Origin: Deltaproteobacteria bacterium UBA3076
GTDB lineage: Bacteria > Desulfobacterota > Dissulfuribacteria > Dissulfuribacterales > UBA3076
Direction of reading: 5' to 3'
Length of the DNA stretch: 15,352 bases
Assembly: GCA_002367355.1 (NCBI GenBank)
Contig: DFBQ01000226.1
Span: 3,429-18,780 of the forward strand
Shown: piece after piece, positions 1-6,523 of the stretch
Layout: every line of letters begins with the position of its first letter
How positions within the stretch are numbered: the first letter of the stretch is position 1
Notes under the pieces: generated by a model
Databases searched by the model: none
Told to the model about the DNA's origin: nothing
Seen by the model: only the letters and a program-made list of their open reading frames with translations
Translations under genes and position numbers: made by a program

Positions 1-147
1 CGACCGTCCGGGATCATAGGGGGGCTTGCGGAAACGTGGGCTATGGTGAGAAAGGCCGACCATTACGTTATCGAAAGAGAGTTTATGGTAGCATTCCACC
101 TAAGGTCAAGCGCGCAGTATTTCTATCCCGACTCTGAAGGAAGCTGA
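1..147 (+). CDS. 3' end of an unknown gene (partial)
   Basis: A frame is open from the left edge for 48 codons and ends in TGA at 145-147. The peptide has mixed polar and hydrophobic composition (for example ADHYVIEREFMVAFHLRSSA) and reads like a genuine protein tail, but I recognise no family or motif. The start lies outside the window, so neither length nor function can be judged. Forty-eight open codons can occur by chance, so the call rests mainly on composition. Confidence 0.35.
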   Translation, partial: RPSGIIGGLAETWAMVRKADHYVIEREFMVAFHLRSSAQYFYPDSEGS

Positions 148-193
148 AGTGCAAGGGGGGAGCCGATCATACTCGAAAAGGCAATGAGCCCGA

Positions 194-379
194 TTGGGGG
201 AGCCAATAATATTCGGCGTGTTGGCAGTAGGCCTGGGGTGGGCGGCATGGGTGGATACAAAAGATCTGGCCATGATAAAGAAAGAATTTAATGGCGACTG
301 GTCCAGTTACCCTCAGGTTGGTATGAAAATTGGGGACAATGGAAGATTAATCCAACTCAGTCAACAACGAGTTTTCTGA
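194..379 (+). CDS. possible small membrane protein, unknown
   Basis: This 61-codon frame begins with TTG at 194 (a stop lies just upstream in frame, so the start cannot be earlier). Residues 4-18 are hydrophobic and could form one short membrane segment; the rest is polar and charged (TKDLAMIKKEFNGDW). The purine run GGGGGAG overlaps the TTG and is not a properly spaced ribosome site. After the stop, neighbouring frames give further protein-like stretches, so the region may be a frameshifted remnant and not an intact gene. No family recognised. It could equally be non-coding. Confidence 0.2.
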   Translation: MGEPIIFGVLAVGLGWAAWVDTKDLAMIKKEFNGDWSSYPQVGMKIGDNGRLIQLSQQRVF

Positions 380-659
380 ATTGTCCCAAAAGGTGTCGAA
401 GGCACGCAGGTTATTTTATCAGTTGGCAGCGTAGAAGGTGGGTTAGCCTGGAGCGGAAGTTGAGCGTTTTCTTGGAGTTACTACTTCTGCAGTTGGTATG
501 GGCTATAGTACTCCCCATTGTCAAGACCAAAATGGATCAAAAATAAGATAGAATTTTCATCCTCTTTGTTAACGAAATAATGGTGATTTCGAGCCTATCA
601 ATCAACGTTGAAAACCGATCCTCTTTCATTGTTCAATTTTCCCCCTATCAAAAGTCCTT

Positions 660-773
660 GAGCCAGAGGTAATTAGGGCTCTGCCGGGGAGCAACCCGAG
701 CGCCGAGGCAGGGACCAAGACCGAAGAGGGTGACTACTGTTGCCATCTTTTAACCTCTTCGGGATTGGTATCC
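660..773 (+). ncRNA. candidate structured RNA (unassigned)
   Basis: Three stems can be drawn by eye. GAGCC at 660-664 can pair with GGCTC at 677-681, in competition with the second stem. CTCTGCC at 679-685 pairs with GGCAGGG at 707-713, one G.U pair included, enclosing a small GGG/CCC hairpin. CCGAAGAGG at 721-729 pairs perfectly with CCTCTTCGG at 754-762. The third stem is extended by ACCAA (714-718) with TTGGT (765-769) across a symmetrical GA/GA internal loop, the arrangement of a tandem sheared G-A motif. I compared it mentally with glycine, SAM, SAH, cyclic-di-GMP, cobalamin, TPP and Moco riboswitches, glmS, SRP RNA and RNase P, and found no convincing match. No gene starts directly downstream on +, so a cis-regulatory role is not evident. 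The strand is uncertain. Confidence 0.2.
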
Positions 774-792
774 AAGCGATAAACCTCAGGGG

Positions 793-813
793 TCTGGGGA
801 CAGAGTCCCCAGA
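793..813. repeat. perfect 9-bp hairpin (REP-like)
   Basis: TCTGGGGAC and GTCCCCAGA form nine perfect pairs around a 3-nt loop (AGA). There is no T-run on either side, so a Rho-independent terminator is unlikely. GC-rich compact hairpins of this kind are typical of dispersed REP-type elements in Proteobacteria; assignment to a family needs other copies from the genome. Confidence 0.5.
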
Positions 814-915
814 AATTAATCGTCATTACCCACACCAAATAGCGAAGAACCCTAAAATCTCTCATCTCTACTCCTTTTTAATGCTAACGGCTAACCGCAC
901 AGATCGATAATTTTT

Positions 916-943
916 GGATTTCGCTACGTTCTATCCCACCTAC
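916..943 (-). repeat. REP-like dispersed element
   Basis: Read on the minus strand the segment begins GTAGGTGGGAT, then AGAACGTAGCGAAATCC. It follows the plan of a common class of bacterial intergenic repeat (GTAGG + stem + AAGCGAAGCG-like loop + stem). A better-preserved relative is at 6727-6758 in this window. The stem here is degenerate (only GGAT/ATCC), consistent with an old copy. A short weak ORF on the minus strand runs through it and is not treated as a gene. Confidence 0.35.
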
Positions 944-1193
944 GAAATACTGGGTTGAAGTATTTATAGAAGGCAGGCCCTTAGTACACACTTCATCACA
1001 TAATGGGGGCCTGGAATTGAATGGACAAAGGTCTTTAAGTTCATTCAGAAACAGACACCCCCCCTCAACCCTCATATCGCTGTTATCCCAACCAGTTATA
1101 CTTTGTCCATATGTCCAAAAAATCAAGCTTCGGTTGAAGATGTCTGGAACGTCATAAGAGTGCAAAAAAATGGGATAAATTTGAAAAATTTGT

Positions 1194-1223
1194 TTGATTT
1201 AGGGAAAGTTTTTGTGTTATAGA
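1194..1223 (+). promoter_or_regulatory. putative sigma70 promoter for the 1288 gene pair
   Basis: TTGATT at 1194-1199 and TATAGA at 1218-1223 are separated by 18 bp in an AT-rich stretch, 64 bp before the first start codon of the 1288/1495 pair. Hexamer matches are 5/6 and 4/6 to consensus. AT-rich sequence yields such matches easily, so this is a candidate only. Confidence 0.35.
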
Positions 1224-1287
1224 TAGATCAGGTTTTTGTGGTGCAGTCTTTGCTTTTGGGGTGGATTATAAGAGGAGGAAATTTTTG

Positions 1288-1482
1288 ATGCGTTTCAACG
1301 TTAAAGAAATAATAGACGCTTCGCTGCCGCTTCCCAAGAAGGTAACTCAGAAAAGTAGGGAACACACAATCAAAGAGTCTCATCGATTCAGAGGAAGTGT
1401 TCGTATTGCTTGTGGGAAATTTTATACCGATGACGAGTTTGAGGCTCGCCGAAAAAAAATTTTAAGCACCCCCCTTCCGTAA
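1288..1482 (+). CDS. small conserved-looking hypothetical protein
   Basis: A 64-aa basic protein. The frame can be read from GTG at 1261, but a strong AGGAGG at 1273-1278 lies inside that extension and sits 9 nt before ATG 1288, so I take 1288 as the start. The sequence has two parts: a helical, lysine-rich N-terminal half beginning MRFNVKEIIDASLPLPKK, and a C-terminal half RGSVRIACGKFYTDDEFEAR ending in STPLP. The FYTDDEFEARR...LSTPLP tail looks like a conserved end, and I have an impression of similar short proteins in accessory regions of Proteobacteria, but I cannot name a family. No signal peptide or membrane segment. It precedes the next gene by 12 bp and is probably co-transcribed with it. 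Confidence 0.6.
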   Translation: MRFNVKEIIDASLPLPKKVTQKSREHTIKESHRFRGSVRIACGKFYTDDEFEARRKKILSTPLP

Positions 1483-1494
1483 CACAATCTGTTC

Positions 1495-2127
1495 ATGCGT
1501 AAAGATCTGGAATACAAGGCCACGAAGCTTTATATACGTGTCAAGGCGATGTATATTTATGCAGAAGAAACTACCCCACAGTTCCAGGATTTCCTCCAAC
1601 CAGTTTTCGAGATTAATCGCGGTTTCGACCATCTAAATAGAGTAAGAGCAGTAGATCTTGGCATAACAGTTGTCGATAAATCCGAGGAGTATGTTGTTGA
1701 CAATTTGAATAAAGCGATCGGGCATTTCTATAGAGCCTTTTTTGACATCGTAGACTGGCTGTCCATGGACTTGCGTGCATCTGTCACAGAAGAGTTTGAA
1801 AACTTCTCCTATACTTGCATTGGAAAAGTCATGCCTGAATACTACAAGGAGATCAGGCCAGAAATAGAAGAAGTATCAAAAAAGATCGCAGAGATCCGAG
1901 CTACGAAGGATGTAGGCAATCCGGGAACGATCGCGTTAATGGAAAAGTATTCAGATCTCTTGGAAGAGCTACGCGCAAAGATTGTCAAGCTTGTAAAGAA
2001 AAAGCCAGGATTAATTGACTGCGAAGAAAGGCTGAGAAAAGGACAACGAAATTCTCGCATGTGGCAAATACTAATTGCGCTCGTATGTGTGGCTGTGGGA
2101 GCCGCATTGACAGCCATACTCTCCTAG
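1495..2127 (+). CDS. tail-anchored helical protein, unknown function
   Basis: A 210-aa protein whose ATG lies 12 bp after the preceding stop. There is no good Shine-Dalgarno sequence, which suggests coupling to the upstream small gene. Residues 1-110 are mixed helical with aromatic-rich stretches (for example FYRAFFDIVDWLSMDL). Residues about 118-186 are strongly charged and heptad-like (IEEVSKKIAEIRATK; LLEELRAKIVKLVKKKPG), suggesting a coiled coil. Residues about 190-209 (MWQILIALVCVAVGAALTAI) form a single C-terminal membrane helix with no loop after it, so the bulk should face the cytoplasm. No enzymatic motif seen. Unknown family; the pairing with a small basic protein and the decayed surroundings suggest an accessory cassette. 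That is inference. Confidence 0.65.
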   Translation: MRKDLEYKATKLYIRVKAMYIYAEETTPQFQDFLQPVFEINRGFDHLNRVRAVDLGITVVDKSEEYVVDNLNKAIGHFYRAFFDIVDWLSMDLRASVTEEFENFSYTCIGKVMPEYYKEIRPEIEEVSKKIAEIRATKDVGNPGTIALMEKYSDLLEELRAKIVKLVKKKPGLIDCEERLRKGQRNSRMWQILIALVCVAVGAALTAILS

Positions 2128-2317
2128 TGTTGGGGCGTCTCTGGAGGACACCCTCATATTCCCCTGTTAAGCCAAAAAGACTTCTTTTTTAAAAACAGCT
2201 AATTGAACATTTGGGTGTCTAACAAGCGCAAGTTCTCTGTTGGCCTGTAACAGCTTCTGCAAGCGGAAACCATAAGCCTGCTTTCGACCTGTGCAATCAT
2301 GGACATAGGAAAAAATT

Positions 2318-2554
2318 TTGGAAACAGTGGGAATAAATCAGCAAAGAATCTCTCAAATTACCAATAATACCAATTTTAGCGAAATTGGTAATTTACTCTC
2401 CCAAGACAGGGACATGGATTATATTGCAAGGCATTACCACATGGATTTTGCGCTTATATGGGCATTACGGCTGAAAGGAAAAACTGACCAGGAAAAATTC
2501 AAAGAGCTTGGCTGGGGACTTCGCACCTGCGCTGCCATTCGCGGTTTCACATAG
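2318..2554 (+). pseudogene. remnant of a ParB-like/DNA-methylase-type protein
   Basis: A 78-aa frame starting at TTG 2318 with no ribosome site. The central stretch (RISQITNNTNFSEI, then LLSQDRDMDYIARHYHMDF, then KTDQEKFKELGWGLRT) resembles, from memory, a segment following the ParB-like domain in phage and mobile-element proteins that combine ParB-like and DNA-methyltransferase modules. Those proteins are several hundred residues long; here both ends are missing: an in-frame stop lies 12 bp upstream of the start, and after GWGLRT the expected continuation is replaced by CAAIRGFT and a stop. I therefore read it as a decayed fragment of a mobile-element gene. It could instead be a free-standing small protein. 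The family assignment is recall, not a search. Confidence 0.45.
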
Positions 2555-2578
2555 CAGGGCCGGCGAAATAAAAGCAAC

Positions 2579-2593
2579 CCTGAACCTGTGAAC
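2579..2593. repeat. short TGAAC-type repeat (two units)
   Basis: CCTGAAC followed by CTGTGAAC, just upstream of the transporter gene. The same unit type recurs at 8351-8379 and 13307-13355, always in intergenic DNA shortly before a + strand gene. Alone this copy would be unremarkable; the recurrence makes it worth marking. Confidence 0.45.
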
Positions 2594-2615
2594 GCTTACC
2601 AAAAAAGGTAACTCA

Positions 2616-4337
2616 ATGAATTCATTATATCTGGCTTTTGGGATCGCAGTGCTTTTCCTGATTGCCTATCATACATATGGCAAATTTCTGGCCCGCAAAA
2701 TATTTAAGCTCAATCCGGACGCGGTTTGCCCGAGCAAGGAGTTGCAGGATAACATAGATTTCGTCCCTACTCAGAAATCCATCTTGTTCGGACACCATTT
2801 TACGTCCATTGCCGGGACCGGTCCAATTGTAGGTCCGGCAATCGCCATTATTTGGGGTTGGGTTCCTGCTGTGATATGGGTAGTTTTCGGCTCTATTTTT
2901 ATGGGCGCCGTGCATGATTTTGGTTCGATGGTAGTTTCACTGCGAAATCAGGGAAGGTCTATCGGCGATATCGCATCTGATGTCATCAATAAACGGGTCC
3001 GGACCCTGTTTTTGATTATAATCTTTTTTGAACTCTGGATCGTAGTAGCCATCTTTGGCGTAGTCATTGCTATTGTGTTTAACATGTTCCCCCAGGCAGT
3101 AATCCCTGTATGGCTGGAAATTCCCATTGCCTTATGGCTGGGCCATATGATTTACAAAAAAGGTGCCCCTCACCTGCCGCTGAGTATTGTAGCTGTCATT
3201 GTGATGTATATTACAGTGTTAATCGGCGCTTATGTTCCTATCAAAATGCCTGCTCTCTTCGGCCTGGACCCTCTGGCACTTTGGGTGATCCTCTTGTTGA
3301 TATATGCCTATATTGCATCGACACTGCCTGTACAGGTCCTTTTGCAGCCAAGGGACTATATCAATTCCCATCAGCTCTTTGTTGCTTTTACTCTGCTTGC
3401 TTTGGGGGTGCTTTTCGCCCATCCTGTCATGGTGGCACCGGCAACCAATTTTTCTCCTGAAGGTGCGCCACCTATCTGGCCTATGATCTTTGTGATCATG
3501 GCCTGCGGAGCCATTTCAGGATTCCATTCACTTGTTTCATCCGGGACTTCTTCCAAACAGTGCGATGCCGAATCAAGCTCTCTCGCTATAGGTTATGGTG
3601 GAATGCTCATGGAAGCAATGCTTGCCATCTTTGTTATTATTGCCTGCGGTGCGGGACTTGCTCTCGGTCTGACAAAGGATGGCCAGACATTCACAGGGCT
3701 GGCCGCCTTTTCTCAGCACTATGCCAGTTGGGGGGCTGCAGCAGGTCTGGGCTCCAAGATCAATGCATTTGTGGTGGGCTCGGCCAACATGATTGACAAA
3801 ATCGGTATCCCTCACCAAATCACATTAACTATTATGGGTGTGTTCGTGGTCTCATTTGCCGCTACAACCCTTGATACAGCTACCCGCTTACAGCGTTACA
3901 TCGTGAGCGAGCTGAGTGTTGTGTGCGGGGTGCCGACCCTTGGGAAAAGACATCCAGCTACTCTTATTGCAGTGATAACAGCGTTTTTTCTTGCCTTCTA
4001 CAACGGAAGCGGCAAGGGTGCCCTTACGCTTTGGCCTCTGTTTGGGTCTGTGAATCAGCTATTGGCCGGTCTGGCACTTCTGGTGGTTACGGCTTATCTT
4101 GCCCACCACAAAACACCTCTTCGCTATACAATGATTCCCATGCTATTTATGCTTTTCATGACCGGCTGGGCCATGATAATCAATATGGGGACCTTCTACT
4201 TAGAGTCTAACTGGCTACTTTTTTCCATCGGATTTGTGGTATTTGTTCTGGAAATCTGGATGGTCACTGAAAGCGTGCTTGTTTTACAGAGAGTCTATGG
4301 CAAGAAGTCAGAATCAGGGACTAACGTGAATTTTTGA
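2616..4337 (+). CDS. cstA: CstA-family transporter (carbon starvation protein A)
   Basis: A 573-aa polytopic inner-membrane protein of the CstA family. Family hallmarks are visible in order: a DFVPT motif at residues 49-52 onward, FGHHF with the histidine pair 60-61, GTGPIVGP at 67-74, GAVHDF at 97-102, a later SGFHSLVSSGTSSKQ segment, TTLDTATRLQRY, and WPLFGSVNQLLAG near the C-terminus. The E. coli members CstA and BtsT are about 700 aa and are linked to peptide and pyruvate uptake; this protein belongs to a shorter form lacking most of the C-terminal extension. Substrate cannot be told from sequence; pyruvate or another small carboxylate, or peptides, are possible. ATG 2616 is preceded by AAAAAAGGT, a modest ribosome site. 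The last 24 bp overlap the end of the convergent gene at 4314-4721. No regulator of the BtsSR type is adjacent. Confidence 0.93.
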   Translation: MNSLYLAFGIAVLFLIAYHTYGKFLARKIFKLNPDAVCPSKELQDNIDFVPTQKSILFGHHFTSIAGTGPIVGPAIAIIWGWVPAVIWVVFGSIFMGAVHDFGSMVVSLRNQGRSIGDIASDVINKRVRTLFLIIIFFELWIVVAIFGVVIAIVFNMFPQAVIPVWLEIPIALWLGHMIYKKGAPHLPLSIVAVIVMYITVLIGAYVPIKMPALFGLDPLALWVILLLIYAYIASTLPVQVLLQPRDYINSHQLFVAFTLLALGVLFAHPVMVAPATNFSPEGAPPIWPMIFVIMACGAISGFHSLVSSGTSSKQCDAESSSLAIGYGGMLMEAMLAIFVIIACGAGLALGLTKDGQTFTGLAAFSQHYASWGAAAGLGSKINAFVVGSANMIDKIGIPHQITLTIMGVFVVSFAATTLDTATRLQRYIVSELSVVCGVPTLGKRHPATLIAVITAFFLAFYNGSGKGALTLWPLFGSVNQLLAGLALLVVTAYLAHHKTPLRYTMIPMLFMLFMTGWAMIINMGTFYLESNWLLFSIGFVVFVLEIWMVTESVLVLQRVYGKKSESGTNVNF

Positions 4338-4721
4338 CATCGTGCCGGTTGACGGGTCCTTATAGCGTACCTCGCCCCTCACTTCACCGGCTTTAACAGA
4401 CCCTGTTGTTTCCATTGAAATCCGAAGAGTCCCTGGTTTTACTTTTCTAAGCAGCCATTTTGCTTCACAACGTTTCGGATTGTATTTATTAAAACGAGGA
4501 TCGGATCGCGTAATACCCGTGCCTTTGGGAAGGTGCTGGATTACTATGACTGTGTTTGGGGCCGGTGACTGTATCTTGAGTTCCATAACGATTTTTTGGC
4601 CCTCAGGGGTAATATATTCAGCAGAGACCAGATCCCCTGCGCAGACCTGCATGGGGAAAATTGTCAACAACAAGGCCCCCACAAAGACCGCGAGATTTCC
4701 GGATGTTTTAGGATTTAACAT
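4314..4721 (-). CDS. small exported protein, unknown
   Basis: A 135-aa protein with a classical signal peptide (hydrophobic core AVFVGALLLTIF, cleavage likely after VCA at residue 28). The mature part, about 107 residues, looks beta-rich (VSAEYITPEGQKIVMELKI; TVIVIQHLPKG; KPGTLRISMETTGSV) and has a single cysteine, C84. No known domain recognised. On the minus strand GGGAGG lies 10 nt before the ATG. It starts 22 bp after the stop of the membrane-anchored HTH gene (5697-4744) and is very probably in the same operon, so the two products may work together, one spanning the membrane and one free in the periplasm. Its 3' end runs 24 bp into the convergent cstA coding sequence. Confidence 0.75.
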   Translation of the reverse strand: MLNPKTSGNLAVFVGALLLTIFPMQVCAGDLVSAEYITPEGQKIVMELKIQSPAPNTVIVIQHLPKGTGITRSDPRFNKYNPKRCEAKWLLRKVKPGTLRISMETTGSVKAGEVRGEVRYKDPSTGTMSKIHVSP

Positions 4722-4743
4722 TTATTTCAGGCCTCCCATGTGC

Positions 4744-5697
4744 TTAGGGCATTACTATAAACTTCTTGGTCTTTTCGTCCCAGCGATATCCATTTCCAGA
4801 CCAGATATCTTCAATCTGTTCTACGCCGAAATTTATATCCTTCATTTTACCCAGTTCGTCGTACACAGTGAGTATTTCTTCGTCATCAATTTTTTCATCA
4901 CCATTGGCATCCGCCCAGTGTAAGGGACTTAATCGCAGTGTGTTTGGTCCTTTGATGGGCGTAGTGGTGCTTCGGCCTTTTCTAACAGTGACCGCTCCTT
5001 CAAATTGCAGCTCTTTTCCCAGTCCGGCTCCAGGGTTAATGAGGGCCAAATAACAGAAGGTGATTTTTTGCATATCGGTCTGGTATATCCATTTAAGATC
5101 ACCTGTTTTTTCGTCAATGGCCGTGAAGGCAGGGTCGGCTTCAATTGGAGTACATTCTTGTGGCAGGGATTCCCTCAATATCAGGGAAAGAGATCCAACA
5201 TGGTCGGTTTCTACACTTATTATCACAGGAAAGGGCAGGCCGGGGGCCGCATGTGGCGGAAGGAATCTATGGGCGGTAATATTTATGGTTTCGTGGCCAA
5301 AGAAAGACCACCAGAAAGCGCCGGAAATGATCACCACACAGACCAGTGTCAGGACCAATAACGGACGAATTGTAAAAATTTTGGGTAGCCGGTTTTCGTC
5401 AGACTCGTCAGTTTCCTGTCGCTCTTCCTTTATTTCCTCTTCTATTAATCCTGTTTCATGGTCTTCAAGTATTTCCTCAAGCGATACCTCAAGTGCCTCG
5501 GCCAGCTTGAGGACATTTTCTTTCTTAATGGTGGGGTATCGCCGATTTTCCCACCGGGAAATAGTATCTGTGGTTACTCCAACCGCTGTAGCCAGGTAAA
5601 GCTGGGTAAGTTCCAGGGACTCTCTGAACTTACGGACCTTGTCGCCGTTGATTCTTACCATGGGCGGCCCGCCGATTGAGGGACGGTCTGTAATCAC
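4744..5697 (-). CDS. membrane-anchored XRE-HTH protein with external EF-hand
   Basis: A 317-aa protein with a modular layout. Residues 16-76 are an XRE/Cro-type helix-turn-helix (VRKFRESLELTQLYLATAVG, then TTDTISRWENRRYP, then LKLAEALEVSLEEIL). Residues 77-103 are an acidic linker and 108-130 a single membrane helix (IFTIRPLLVLTLVCVVIISG). Residues 135-317 should lie outside the cytoplasm. Near the C-terminus residues 263-274 (DANGDEKIDDEE) fit the 12-residue EF-hand loop exactly: D1, N3, D5, I8 and E12, implying calcium binding. The layout recalls RodZ (HTH-TM-periplasmic), but the outer domain differs, so a morphogenetic role is not assumed. GTG 5697 has GGAAGG 5 nt upstream and is preferred; ATG 5661 would lose 12 residues and has a poorer site. 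It heads an operon with the exported protein at 4721-4314. Likely a transmembrane one-component sensor or a scaffold. Confidence 0.85.
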   Translation of the reverse strand: MITDRPSIGGPPMVRINGDKVRKFRESLELTQLYLATAVGVTTDTISRWENRRYPTIKKENVLKLAEALEVSLEEILEDHETGLIEEEIKEERQETDESDENRLPKIFTIRPLLVLTLVCVVIISGAFWWSFFGHETINITAHRFLPPHAAPGLPFPVIISVETDHVGSLSLILRESLPQECTPIEADPAFTAIDEKTGDLKWIYQTDMQKITFCYLALINPGAGLGKELQFEGAVTVRKGRSTTTPIKGPNTLRLSPLHWADANGDEKIDDEEILTVYDELGKMKDINFGVEQIEDIWSGNGYRWDEKTKKFIVMP

Positions 5698-5822
5698 TTG
5701 TGCCTTCCACGCTTCATCTCATTCTTCCACGGTTCGAGTTCGCAATCCCGTCAGCCAACTCAAATGCTCGCAGTTTTGTGTGATCACGCACGATTTGTCC
5801 CTATTAGCCTTCTACCTTCAGT

Positions 5823-5838
5823 CTATTCACCTGAATAG
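5823..5838. promoter_or_regulatory. 16-bp palindrome, possible operator
   Basis: CTATTCACCTGAATAG has 7-bp perfect arms around a CC centre. It abuts the stop codon of the toxin gene and lies about 125 bp upstream of the XRE gene, both on the minus strand. The arms are too AT-rich and the spacer too short for a normal terminator hairpin, so a dimeric-regulator site is the more natural reading, perhaps for autoregulation of the XRE protein. No second copy was found nearby. Confidence 0.3.
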
Positions 5839-6255
5839 TTACGGTTGATATATCTTCAGCCCGAGTCCTTTAAGAGATGCCCTGAACTTGCTGTCAAATG
5901 TCAACACTGTGCTTCCCCGGATGTGGCGGCAAGTCGCTGCGATTATTGCATCGCCGTAATCACGGACGCGCTCTGGCCAGAAGTTGAACAGGGTCTTTGT
6001 GTTGATCTCGGAAATGAATTCTACACCCGGCATTGATAGAAATTCTCGGGCCATAACTCTTATGTCTTTTGGGTTTACGTCGTAGACAGAGTCCAGGACG
6101 AAAATGAATTCACTGATCACATGGAAGTGACAGTAAATGCATATCTTCAAGCCGGCTGCCTGTTCCAGTACCGATGAGACAATCTCCTGCTGTTTGAGAT
6201 CGCGATCTGTTACATAGGAAATCAGGCAGTTGGTATCAATTACGACTTTTTGCAT
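5839..6255 (-). CDS. vapC: PIN-domain toxin (VapC-like ribonuclease)
   Basis: A 138-aa PIN domain protein counted from ATG 6255. The expected acidic metal-binding residues are present: D7 in VIDTN, E49 in VISEF, D102 in DYGDAIIAA and D121 in LTFDSKF. Size and motif order fit VapC-type toxins, Mg-dependent endoribonucleases that cut tRNA or rRNA; the actual target is not predictable. The antitoxin stop and toxin start overlap as TGATG, the usual coupled arrangement. A GTG one codon upstream (6258) also exists but ATG at the overlap is preferred. All catalytic residues are retained, so it appears intact. Confidence 0.88.
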   Translation of the reverse strand: MQKVVIDTNCLISYVTDRDLKQQEIVSSVLEQAAGLKICIYCHFHVISEFIFVLDSVYDVNPKDIRVMAREFLSMPGVEFISEINTKTLFNFWPERVRDYGDAIIAATCRHIRGSTVLTFDSKFRASLKGLGLKIYQP

Positions 6256-6503
6256 CACGGTTTCATGTCCGTGCCTGTCCTGGTAGCTCTCAGCTTTCTT
6301 GCTTTATGGATATCACGTTTAATGTCTCCCGGACCTATTCTGACGATATTCCTGAAACGCAAGAAGCTGGCTTTCCTGGGTTTGACTACCATAGTGCCGT
6401 TTTTGAGATCCCATTCAAGTGTATCATGGACTGACAGGCCCAGTTTTTGCCGTATGGCTTTGGGAATTGTGGTCTGGTATTTTGAGGTAATCGTGGTCTG
6501 CAT
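6255..6503 (-). CDS. vapB: AbrB/SpoVT-type antitoxin (VapB-like)
   Basis: An 82-aa protein whose N-terminal 45 residues form a swapped-hairpin AbrB fold: TTITSKYQTTIPKAIRQKLG, then DTLEWDLKNGTMVVKP. This is the DNA-binding domain of MazE/VapB-type antitoxins; the basic C-terminal tail (46-82) should contact and mask the PIN toxin. It precedes the toxin gene in the usual order. An AAGG lies just before the ATG, and a strong promoter with an inverted repeat lies directly upstream, consistent with autorepression. Confidence 0.88.
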   Translation of the reverse strand: MQTTITSKYQTTIPKAIRQKLGLSVHDTLEWDLKNGTMVVKPRKASFLRFRNIVRIGPGDIKRDIHKARKLRATRTGTDMKP

Positions 6504-6523
6504 GTCTTTTTACCTTATTGAAA

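Larger units (their letters stand above)
380..1193. other. long intergenic stretch, no convincing gene
   Basis: About 800 bp with no ORF that I would defend. It holds a possible folded RNA (about 660-773), a perfect 9-bp hairpin (793-813), two 7-bp units of a TTAGC-type repeat on the minus strand (883-896) and a REP-like element (916-943). The part between 380 and 655 shows nothing I can name. The 3' part (about 1140-1260) becomes AT-rich and leads into a likely promoter. Confidence 0.5.

Noticed and set aside
155..215. Imperfect direct repeat GGGGAGCC.AT.ATA.TCG at about 157 and 197
   Set aside because: Two short diverged copies; too little to separate from chance, and no function suggested.
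148..289. Frame ending GGMGGYKRSGHDKERI, reminiscent of the aldehyde dehydrogenase C-terminal motif (GGYK.SG)
   Set aside because: Only seven residues agree and neither side continues with dehydrogenase sequence; probably coincidence.
660..773. Assignment of the folded region to a known riboswitch (glycine, SAH, cyclic-di-GMP, glmS)
   Set aside because: Conserved core bases of those families are not present and no suitable gene follows.
793..813. Hairpin as a Rho-independent terminator
   Set aside because: No T-run on either strand and no gene ending nearby; REP-like repeat is the better reading.
884..1165. 93-aa minus-strand ORF
   Set aside because: Starts with TTG without a ribosome site, runs through a REP-like element and TTAGC-type repeats, and its composition looks like translated non-coding DNA.
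4480..4923. 147-aa + strand ORF
   Set aside because: Crosses from one minus-strand gene into the other, antisense to both, with no ribosome site or recognisable motif.
5060..5599. 179-aa + strand ORF
   Set aside because: Antisense to the XRE-TM-EF-hand gene, whose domains are unmistakable; the + strand product is serine-rich shadow sequence.
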